Assembly (NCBI GenBank): GCA_015662815.1
Contig: DQTK01000037.1
Span: 1 to 10,559, forward strand
DNA from: Aquifex aeolicus
GTDB lineage: Bacteria > Aquificota > Aquificia > Aquificales > Aquificaceae
Direction of reading: 5' to 3'
Length of the DNA stretch: 10,559 nucleotides
Shown: positions 1-5,094 of the stretch, in pieces
Layout of the letters: the number at the start of each line of letters is the position of its first letter
How positions within the stretch are numbered: position 1 is the stretch's first letter
Made by a program: the position numbers and the translations under genes
The notes under the pieces: model-generated
The model's input: only the letters and a program-made list of their open reading frames with translations
What the model was told of the DNA's origin: nothing
Databases searched by the model: none

Positions 1-314
1 ACCATCCCAAAAAGGAGGAACTAAGACAGAAATTCTTAAAGGAACATACCCACAGTGATTTCGAGGTTAGATACTTTGTCTACGGAGATGGAGTGTTTTA
101 CCTGCATCCCAACGATAAAGTTTACATACTCCATTGCACAGCAGGAGATCTTATAAGTGTACCTCCAAATACCAAACACTGGTTTGATATGGGAGAAAAT
201 CCCAACTTCAAGTGTATAAGGTTGTTCACTACACCGGAGGGTTGGGTAGCTGAATACACGGGTTCGGATATAGCGGAAAAGTTTCCAAAGTATGAGGAAG
301 TGGTAAATGATTAA
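1..314 (+). CDS. mtnD: Acireductone dioxygenase (ARD), 3' part; start lies before the window
   Basis: This enzyme oxidises acireductone with O2 to 2-keto-4-methylthiobutyrate and formate in the methionine salvage pathway. The frame is open from the first full codon at position 3, so the gene enters from upstream and about 103 residues are visible; bacterial family members are near 180. The metal-binding set is complete: HTHSDFE supplies two His and one Glu (HxHxxxE), and a third His follows in NTKHWFDMG, 42 residues after the second. That spacing matches the known Klebsiella ARD ligands. A GTG near position 93 lies inside the cupin core, after the metal ligands, so it cannot be the start. The stop codon overlaps mtnC by 8 nt, indicating translational coupling. 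Whether the bound metal is Fe(II) or Ni(II), which decides the product, cannot be read from sequence. Confidence 0.93.
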   Translation, partial: HPKKEELRQKFLKEHTHSDFEVRYFVYGDGVFYLHPNDKVYILHCTAGDLISVPPNTKHWFDMGENPNFKCIRLFTTPEGWVAEYTGSDIAEKFPKYEEVVND

Positions 315-978
315 AGCTATTGTTCTCGATATAGAAGGTACAATAGCTCCTCTTACCTTTGTAAAAGAAGTGATGTTTCCATATTCCCGGGAAAAACTTA
401 GAGAGTTTTTAGAAAAAAACTGGAACAATCCCGAAATAAAGAAAATAATTGAGGAAGCCCAGAAGGAAGTTGCGAGAAATCTGTCGTTGGAAGAAGCGGT
501 TAAAGTATTTGAGAAATGGATAGAAGAAGATAGAAAAATAACTCCCCTAAAGGAGCTTCAGGGGTATATATGGGAAGATGGATTCAAAAGTGGTCAGTTA
601 AGGGCTCCTATCTACGAAGATGCTTACAAAAAAATCAAAGAATGGAAAGAGAAGAATATTCCCATCTATATATACTCATCAGGTTCGGTAAAAGCTCAAA
701 AACTTTTCTTTACATATTCAACCTACGGAGATATTACCGGGATGTTTTCCGGTTTTTTTGATACAAAAATAGGAAACAAAAAGGATGAAAGTTCCTACAG
801 GAAAATTGCCCAAGAAATAGGGATAAAACCCGAAGAGATACTATTTATATCGGACAATCCCGATGAACTTAAAGCTGCAAAATCCGCAGGATTTGAAGTA
901 ATTCAGTCGGTAAGGGAAGGTGTAAAACCTTCTCTCGAATTTAAGCAGATAAAAACTTTTGAGGAGCTGGAAATATGA
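307..978 (+). CDS. mtnC: Enolase-phosphatase E1, methionine salvage
   Basis: This bifunctional HAD-superfamily enzyme enolises 2,3-diketo-5-methylthiopentyl-1-phosphate and then dephosphorylates it to acireductone, the substrate of the mtnD product. The 223 residues match the usual family length. HAD motif I is LDIEGT with D8 and E10, where Glu replaces the second Asp as is typical of E1. Motif II is YSSGS at about 123-127, the Lys region is FDTKIGNKKDESSY at 151-164, and motif IV is FISDNPDE at 180-187. The ATG lies inside the end of mtnD and is preceded by GAGGAAG, a good SD, which supports this start. The stop overlaps the next gene as ATGA. A longer plus-strand frame inside it (about 570-761) is only a shadow. 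The assignment is firm from motifs and context. Confidence 0.95.
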   Translation: MIKAIVLDIEGTIAPLTFVKEVMFPYSREKLREFLEKNWNNPEIKKIIEEAQKEVARNLSLEEAVKVFEKWIEEDRKITPLKELQGYIWEDGFKSGQLRAPIYEDAYKKIKEWKEKNIPIYIYSSGSVKAQKLFFTYSTYGDITGMFSGFFDTKIGNKKDESSYRKIAQEIGIKPEEILFISDNPDELKAAKSAGFEVIQSVREGVKPSLEFKQIKTFEELEI

Positions 979-1340
979 AGGCTTTTTCTCCTTCTTTAAT
1001 ACAAATTCTCGATGAAGTGATTAAAGAAAAAGAAAAAAGCGTTGAGGAAATCGAAGCTATAAAGCTAAACGAAACGGAAAATATTACTCAGCTTTTGGTT
1101 TTTATAAAAACTTCTGAAAAGCCGCACTACCATGCAGAGCACGACCTTACATTTATAGTGATAAAAGGAAAAGGAGAACTTTTCCTCGATGGAAAAGTGG
1201 AGGAGTTAAAAGAAGGGGATGTAGCCTTCATTCCCAAGAAAGCGGTTCATTTTTATAAAAACACGGGGGAGATTTCGGTGCTTCTTGCCGTGTTTTCCCC
1301 TAAATACGACGGTAGGGATAGCGTGAAGGTGGAGCTATGA
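975..1340 (+). CDS. Small single-domain cupin protein in the methionine-salvage operon, function unknown
   Basis: This 121-residue protein has one cupin domain. Motif 1 is HYHAEHD at 51-57, giving the paired His ligands and an Asp or nearby Glu in the usual Glu position, followed by a GKGEL turn. Motif 2 is FIPKKAVHFYKN, with H92 as the likely remaining metal ligand. The first 40 residues are helical and acidic/lysine-rich. Both ends overlap neighbouring genes by four bases (ATGA), and GAGGAG precedes the ATG, so it is made together with MtnC and MtnB. It is not the ARD: that enzyme is already encoded just upstream and has a different ligand spacing. The context suggests a role with methionine-salvage intermediates, for example as an isomerase, as a second dioxygenase-like enzyme or in metabolite repair. 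No function can be assigned from the sequence alone. Confidence 0.85.
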   Translation: MKAFSPSLIQILDEVIKEKEKSVEEIEAIKLNETENITQLLVFIKTSEKPHYHAEHDLTFIVIKGKGELFLDGKVEELKEGDVAFIPKKAVHFYKNTGEISVLLAVFSPKYDGRDSVKVEL

Positions 1341-1957
1341 ATACGGAATTATCAAAGGTATTTTCCGAAAAAGTAGAAGAAATAATAAGAGCAGGGAAGA
1401 TACTACATTCCCGAGGATGGGTTCCGGCCACCAGCGGTAATATATCCGCAAGAGTAAGTGATGAATATATAGCTATTACTTCATCCGGAAAACATAAGGG
1501 AAACCTAACTCCGAATGATATACTCTTAATAGATTATGAGGGAAATCCGAAAATAGGAGGCAAACCTTCAGCGGAAACGCTACTCCATACGACTATCTAT
1601 AGACTGTTTCCCGAAGTAAAAGCTATTGTTCACACTCATTCTCCAAATGCAACGGTGATCTCTATAGTATCCAAGGACTTTGTAAAATTAGAAGATTACG
1701 AGCTATTAAAGGCTTTTCCCGATATCGATACCCATGAGACAAAGATTAGAATCCCTGTATTTCCAAATGACCAAAATATCCCGAAGTTATCTAAAAAGGT
1801 TGAGGAGTATTATAAAAGTACGAAGGAACCATACGGTTTCTTGATTCAGGGACACGGACTCTATACCTGGGGAAGGAGTATGGAAGAAGCCTTAATTCAT
1901 GTCGAGGCTCTCGAGTTTCTCTTTGAATGCGAAATTAAACTGATGAGTTTTCGATAA
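1337..1957 (+). CDS. mtnB: Methylthioribulose-1-phosphate dehydratase
   Basis: This zinc enzyme of the class II aldolase fold dehydrates 5-methylthioribulose-1-phosphate to 2,3-diketo-5-methylthiopentyl-1-phosphate, the substrate of MtnC. The 206 residues match the family. The signature SGNISAR lies at 33-39. IVHTHSPNA provides H99 and H101 as zinc ligands, and QGHGLYTWG supplies H173. The start ATG overlaps the cupin stop (ATGA) and follows an AGGTGGAG SD about 3 nt upstream. It is the last gene of the visible operon. Its TAA is the first half of a 16-bp AT palindrome that may mark the end of the unit. L-fuculose-phosphate aldolase is a relative in the same fold, but the neighbouring mtnC and mtnD settle the assignment. 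Confidence 0.94.
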   Translation: MNTELSKVFSEKVEEIIRAGKILHSRGWVPATSGNISARVSDEYIAITSSGKHKGNLTPNDILLIDYEGNPKIGGKPSAETLLHTTIYRLFPEVKAIVHTHSPNATVISIVSKDFVKLEDYELLKAFPDIDTHETKIRIPVFPNDQNIPKLSKKVEEYYKSTKEPYGFLIQGHGLYTWGRSMEEALIHVEALEFLFECEIKLMSFR

Positions 1958-1970
1958 AAAATATTTTTTA
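1955..1970. repeat. Perfect 16-bp AT palindrome spanning two convergent stop codons
   Basis: The sequence TAAAAAATATTTTTTA is its own reverse complement. Its left TAA is the stop of mtnB, and on the minus strand its other end is the stop of the decayed RHH gene. It may help end transcription from both sides, as an A-run/U-run element, but it has no G or C in the stem, so as an RNA hairpin it would be weak at high temperature. I treat the terminator role as a guess. Confidence 0.5.
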
Positions 1971-2136
1971 CCCTTTTTGGAGAAATTCTTTTTCCGTTTC
2001 GCACCTCCCAAGCCTATGGCTTAACTCTTCAACAGTGCATCTTCAATAATCTGTGTTTCCTTTTTATTTATTCTTTTTTTCAACTCATCTAAAATCTAAA
2101 TGACCCTTTCATTAAAAACATATGTCTTTTTTTCAC
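1968..2136 (-). pseudogene. Decayed ribbon-helix-helix (CopG/Arc-type) DNA-binding protein gene
   Basis: No intact gene is present, but the minus strand holds pieces of an RHH protein. A GTG at 2136-2134 lies 8 nt after a GAGGTG SD (2150-2145). It is followed by seven A's; with eight, the frame would run straight into KKTYVFNERVI, the beta-strand and start of helix A. An in-frame TAG at 2098-2096 interrupts this, then ILDELKKRIN and KKETQIIEDALLK continue to about 2027 as helix A and helix B. One base appears lost near 2025, after which LSHRLGR and a short acidic/lysine tail run to the TAA at 1970-1968. Repaired, it would encode about 56 residues, normal for an RHH antitoxin or small repressor. 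It sits 53 bp downstream of mnmC2 on the same strand. No toxin-like partner is visible. Three lesions argue against sequencing error. Confidence 0.65.
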
Positions 2137-2189
2137 AGTGCAAACACCTCAATTTACAATTTCCTACCTTTAAATTTAGCTCTTGAGAT

Positions 2190-3131
2190 TTAATAGGTAA
2201 AATTTTTAGGCAAATATTTATAAACCCTTAACAGGTAATCCGTCAAAATTTCTAAAGGTTCACTATCCAGAGTTTCATCCCTAAAGGGAATGGAGAACGG
2301 AGAAAGAACTAACTTTCTGAGTTCATCTTCATCTATCGGAGGAACATTAGCTTTTAAACTCGCTACAGTTCCTTTTCTCTTTCTGCCAAGTTCCTTAGAA
2401 GATCCTACTTTGAACTTAAGCAGTACTAAAGCTTTCCTTACAGCAAGGGAAGAGGAATAAGAAACCCAATATCCATATTCATCTATTCGTTCTTTAACAA
2501 GTGATAAAAACTCAAGTGTCCAGAGTTCGGGATTTTTGTAAGGAGAGAAAGCATCGTGAAAAACAGCATCCGCTTTAAAATTTCCAATTTTTCTTATTTC
2601 CTTCCTCGCATCACCCAAAAATATCTTGAATTTAAACCTATCATCTTCACACTCCGGTGTTCTGTCAAGAAGCCATTTATGTATCTCCCTGTAAGGTTCA
2701 GGAAGTAAAGGTATATCTTGCAGTAATTCTTTTTCAAAGGAGAAAACTTCGATTCTGATGTGTGGATTTATCTCCCATAGGTGTTTAAGTGCTATCGCTA
2801 GGTTATACCCTAACCCAAAACCTATATCCAGTATTCTTATAACTTTCCTTGTTTTAGCTTTTTCCAAAATCCTTGAAGGTTTAATAAATTTCCAAATAGT
2901 CTCTCTTATAGCTCCGGCGGTCTGACTGTGATAGGGTTCACCGTATTTTCTGTGAATCAGCGTAAGAGAACCGTCGGAAGTATAAACAACTTCCACTCCC
3001 TCTTCTTTAGGGTTATAGGCAAAACGGTTTAATTCCCTCAGGATTATACTAAAACCCTCATCGTCAAGATTTAACCCTATCTTTTTCAGATAATCTTCAA
3101 GAAATTTTCGTAAATACTCCTTACGATTCAT
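2190..3131 (-). CDS. mnmC2: tRNA U34 methyltransferase MnmC2 (DUF752), without the FAD-oxidase domain
   Basis: This SAM-dependent methyltransferase turns 5-aminomethyl-2-thiouridine at tRNA wobble position 34 into 5-methylaminomethyl-2-thiouridine. The 313 residues hold one Rossmann methyltransferase domain: LDIGFGLGYN at 101-110 is the SAM-binding loop, FEKE at 132-135 carries the acidic ribose ligand, LGDAR at 172-176 is the next motif, and FHDAFSPYKNPELW at 191-204 is the DUF752 signature active-site loop. In E. coli this domain is fused to an oxidase (MnmC1). Here there is neither a fusion nor room for one, as already described for the Aquifex aeolicus DUF752 protein. The start overlaps the end of the small gene upstream by 11 nt, so the two are probably co-transcribed. 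A TATAAT on the minus strand at 3156-3151 could be an internal promoter, but I see no convincing -35. Confidence 0.93.
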   Translation of the reverse strand: MNRKEYLRKFLEDYLKKIGLNLDDEGFSIILRELNRFAYNPKEEGVEVVYTSDGSLTLIHRKYGEPYHSQTAGAIRETIWKFIKPSRILEKAKTRKVIRILDIGFGLGYNLAIALKHLWEINPHIRIEVFSFEKELLQDIPLLPEPYREIHKWLLDRTPECEDDRFKFKIFLGDARKEIRKIGNFKADAVFHDAFSPYKNPELWTLEFLSLVKERIDEYGYWVSYSSSLAVRKALVLLKFKVGSSKELGRKRKGTVASLKANVPPIDEDELRKLVLSPFSIPFRDETLDSEPLEILTDYLLRVYKYLPKNFTY

Positions 3132-3459
3132 TTTTGAGTATTTTTTCTATATTATAGATTTCGTAAACAGCTCTGTGATTTGTAAGGCCTATGGATTCTC
3201 TGTAAATTATCAGGTAATATCTGTATTTAAACGCCTCTTCTTTATAAAGTTTCATTTTCTTTCTAAGCGATACCGAAAGCCTTATACTTAACTTGGGAAT
3301 TTTGCCCTTTTCCCTTTTCAATCTCTTTTCCAGATAGTATAAAGCTCTTTTTATTCTTTTGATTTTTTCCATACAGTACTCTATTTTCCTTCCATATCCT
3401 CCACCGACACTTGCTATTTCCTTTAAGATTTCATCATTAAGGGTTTCCTTTGAGAGCAT
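3121..3459 (-). CDS. Small basic helical protein of unknown function, upstream of mnmC2
   Basis: I do not recognise this 112-residue protein. It starts with an acidic/hydrophobic stretch (1-20), then a glycine turn GGGYGRK (19-25). A strongly basic, probably helical middle follows (25-80, many Lys/Arg including EKRLKREKGK), and then a tyrosine-rich segment (KYRYYLIIY at 78-86). Hand counting gives 28 Lys/Arg against 14 Asp/Glu, so the net charge is strongly positive. There is no signal peptide, membrane segment or known motif. Its 3' end overlaps mnmC2 by 11 nt, and the pair faces away from the TonB-like gene. There is no SD before the ATG; a TAAATT at 3473-3468 lies 8 nt upstream, suggesting a leaderless transcript. 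RNA or tRNA binding beside MnmC2 would fit the charge, but that is only inference. Confidence 0.7.
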   Translation of the reverse strand: MLSKETLNDEILKEIASVGGGYGRKIEYCMEKIKRIKRALYYLEKRLKREKGKIPKLSIRLSVSLRKKMKLYKEEAFKYRYYLIIYRESIGLTNHRAVYEIYNIEKILKNES

Positions 3460-3486
3460 TAAGATTTAATTTAAAATTTTGAGTGT
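3460..3486. promoter_or_regulatory. Overlapping divergent promoters in 27 bp between start codons
   Basis: Only 27 bp separate two divergent ATG codons. On the plus strand TAAAAT (3472-3477) lies 9 nt before the TonB-gene ATG. On the minus strand TAAATT (3473-3468) lies 8 nt before the other ATG. The two hexamers overlap by two bases, and neither gene has an SD. The layout suggests two leaderless promoters whose -35 regions fall inside the opposite coding sequences, so they may compete for RNA polymerase. The hexamers are seen; promoter function is inferred. Confidence 0.45.
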
Positions 3487-4173
3487 ATGGGAAAAAGTTT
3501 AGCAGAACAAGTTCTATACTTTTTAATATCAATTTTCATAAATCTTTTGTTCTTGAAAATACTTTTTTATTATCTTTTTAACGTAAACCTTCCACAACCT
3601 CAAATATACCAAGCCCTTAGAGTGGAAATAAAAGAAGTAAAGGTACCTTCTCTATCAAAAAAAGCAGAAAAAACAAAGACTACGGAAAGAAACACAGAAA
3701 AAGCTAAAAAAATAACTGAGCCAAAAACCTTAACTGCTGTGGAAAAAAGCTTCGAGAAAGGAGATGTTCCGGTAAAAGTAAAACAACAAAAACAGGAAGA
3801 AGAGATTTCTATTCTTCCCGAGCTGGAAAAGAAAATTAAGAGGAAACTCGCAGAGAGAGAAAAGTTAAAGAAAGAAATTGGAGAAATATCGGCAGTTGTC
3901 AGTAAAAAAAACGTGGAAATAAAAGCTGGAAGCAGGAAACTCGTTTACACTCCGTCCGCTCCTGTATTTAAAGTCAAAGAGTTTCCTTCCCAAGTGAAAA
4001 TTAAAATTTGGGTAAATCCGGAAGGAAAAGTTATAAAGGCAATTATAGTTCAAAGAAGCGGAGTAGCAAGTATTGATGATAAATTGCTTAGGTTTGTAAA
4101 GAAACTAAAATTCGAGGAAATAGATACTTTTGAAGTTCAAGAAGGAGTAATTACTTTCAGGTTCGCAACCTAA
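3487..4173 (+). CDS. TonB-family energy-transducer-like protein
   Basis: The 228 residues have the three-part TonB layout. There is an N-terminal membrane anchor at about 8-33, a long charged periplasmic linker (about 45-150), and a C-terminal TonB-like domain (about 153-228). In that domain a VKIKIWVNPEGKV strand pair is followed by IIVQRSG and a helix ending KKLKFEEI, as in the TonB C-terminal family. The linker is Lys/Glu-rich and probably coiled-coil around 103-135, rather than the Pro-rich spacer of classical TonB. TonB carries proton-motive force from ExbB/ExbD to outer-membrane receptors, but no exbB, exbD or receptor gene is in this window, so its partner is unknown. It has no SD; TAAAAT ends 9 nt before the ATG. 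An eight-A run at 3904-3911 could slip, but the frame is intact. Confidence 0.75.
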   Translation: MGKSLAEQVLYFLISIFINLLFLKILFYYLFNVNLPQPQIYQALRVEIKEVKVPSLSKKAEKTKTTERNTEKAKKITEPKTLTAVEKSFEKGDVPVKVKQQKQEEEISILPELEKKIKRKLAEREKLKKEIGEISAVVSKKNVEIKAGSRKLVYTPSAPVFKVKEFPSQVKIKIWVNPEGKVIKAIIVQRSGVASIDDKLLRFVKKLKFEEIDTFEVQEGVITFRFAT

Positions 4174-4196
4174 AGTTTTGTGTTATTACATTATCT

Positions 4197-5000
4197 ATGG
4201 ATAATTTGGAAAAATTTCTCGAAGTTGCAAAAATAGCTGCACTCGCAGGCGGAGAGGTTCTGAAAGAAAACTTCGGTAAAATCCGTAAGGAAAACATAGA
4301 GGAAAAAGGGGAAAAAGATTTCGTAAGCTACGTCGATAAGACTTCAGAAGATAGAATAAAGGAACTCATTTTGAACTATTTTCCCGACCACGAGGTAGTC
4401 GGAGAAGAAAGAGGTAAGGAAGGAAAAGAAAGTCCTTACAGATGGTATATAGACCCTCTTGATGGAACGAAAAATTACATAAATGGCTTTCCTATATTTG
4501 CAGTATCCATAGGTCTTGTTTACGAAAACGAACCCATTGCAGGAGCGGTTTATTTACCCTACTATGACCACCTTTACTGGGCAGCAAAGGGTATCGGAGC
4601 TTACAAAAATGGTCAAAGAATTTCCGTGAAAGAGAATGACAGTCTTAAACATGCAGGAGTAGTCTACGGATTTCCTTCAAGAAGCAAAAGAGACATATCA
4701 ATCTATCTGAGTATCTTCAAAGAAATTTTTTACGAAGTTGGTTCTATGAGAAGACCCGGAGCTGCTGCGGTAGATATATGTATGGTCGCTGAAGGTATAT
4801 TTGACGGAATGATGGAATTTGAGATGAAACCTTGGGATATTATGGCAGGACTTATCATCTTAAAGGAAGCCGGGGGAGTTTACACCATAAGCGGAAATCT
4901 ATTTGAGGTTTTTGACGTGTTTGCCGGGAATTCCTACGTTCATGATTTTATAGTCAATGTAGCCCGGAAGCATATGGAGATAGAAGGTGTCAAAAAATAA
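4197..5000 (+). CDS. suhB: Inositol-1-monophosphatase / SuhB family phosphatase
   Basis: This is a Mg-dependent, lithium-sensitive-type phosphatase of the inositol monophosphatase superfamily. The 267 residues equal the usual length. The metal-binding motifs are complete: GEE at 69-71, WYIDPLDGTKNYINGFP from 83 (D86, D89, G90, T91), and PWDIMAG at 212-218 with the third acidic ligand D214. Thermophile members often hydrolyse both myo-inositol-1-phosphate and fructose-1,6-bisphosphate, and E. coli SuhB also acts in rRNA transcription complexes, so the true substrate is open. The gene follows the TonB-like gene by 23 bp on the same strand. There is no SD; TATTAC (4184-4189) lies 7 nt before the ATG, so the gene could have its own leaderless promoter or be read from tonB. 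No strong terminator follows it. Confidence 0.92.
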   Translation: MDNLEKFLEVAKIAALAGGEVLKENFGKIRKENIEEKGEKDFVSYVDKTSEDRIKELILNYFPDHEVVGEERGKEGKESPYRWYIDPLDGTKNYINGFPIFAVSIGLVYENEPIAGAVYLPYYDHLYWAAKGIGAYKNGQRISVKENDSLKHAGVVYGFPSRSKRDISIYLSIFKEIFYEVGSMRRPGAAAVDICMVAEGIFDGMMEFEMKPWDIMAGLIILKEAGGVYTISGNLFEVFDVFAGNSYVHDFIVNVARKHMEIEGVKK

Positions 5001-5018
5001 AGGTATGTGAAAAACTTT

Positions 5019-5094
5019 TTACGTGCACTGAGCCATGATAGAAAAAGCCCAGTTCTTTTTGGGTAAAATCTTCAAATCATGACTATGCACGTAA
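5019..5094. repeat. Imperfect inverted repeat enclosing the nrdA promoter and start codon
   Basis: Left arm TTACGTGCA (5019-5027) pairs with TGCACGTAA (5086-5094), and CATGAT (5034-5039) pairs with ATCATG (5076-5081). The two paired blocks are separated by unpaired stretches of 6 nt (5028-5033) and 4 nt (5082-5085). The nrdA ATG (5079-5081) lies within the inner right arm. The 36-bp centre holds the -10-like TAAAAT and a weak AT hairpin (AAAAAG 5042-5047 with CTTTTT 5055-5060). It could be a paired operator around the promoter. Alternatively, in transcripts reading through from suhB, it could be an RNA hairpin that hides the nrdA start. The pairing is directly visible; the function is inferred. 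Confidence 0.6.
5064..5069 (+). promoter_or_regulatory. Candidate nrdA -10 element, leaderless-type spacing
   Basis: TAAAAT ends 9 nt before the nrdA ATG, and there is no SD between them. If this is the -10, transcription would begin at or within a base or two of the start codon. A clear -35 is not visible about 17 bp upstream, so the assignment rests on the hexamer and on the same spacing before other genes in the window. Confidence 0.45.

Noticed and set aside
36..428. Minus-strand open frame of 130 codons across mtnD/mtnC
   Set aside because: It is antisense to two genes with complete catalytic motifs, has no recognisable domain and no SD. It is a shadow frame.
570..761. Plus-strand open frame of 63 codons inside mtnC
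   Set aside because: It lies in another frame within a confirmed gene, has no motif and no start signal.
3904..3911. Eight-A run in the TonB-like gene as a phase-variation tract
   Set aside because: Runs of 6-8 A are common in this Lys-rich, AT-rich DNA, the frame is intact, and nothing else points to phase variation.
3865..4053. Minus-strand open frame of 62 codons opposite the TonB-like gene
   Set aside because: It is antisense to the conserved TonB C-terminal domain; its Phe/Tyr/Asn-rich composition is what an antisense frame of AT-rich DNA gives.
5042..5060. Possible intrinsic terminator after suhB (AAAAAG/CTTTTT hairpin)
   Set aside because: The stem is almost all A-T with a 7-nt loop and is followed by GGG rather than a U-run. 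It is unlikely to end transcription, especially in a thermophile.
5019..5094. NrdR box pair upstream of nrdA
   Set aside because: The arms do not resemble the known 16-bp NrdR box and are inverted copies rather than two tandem boxes, so I describe only an inverted repeat.
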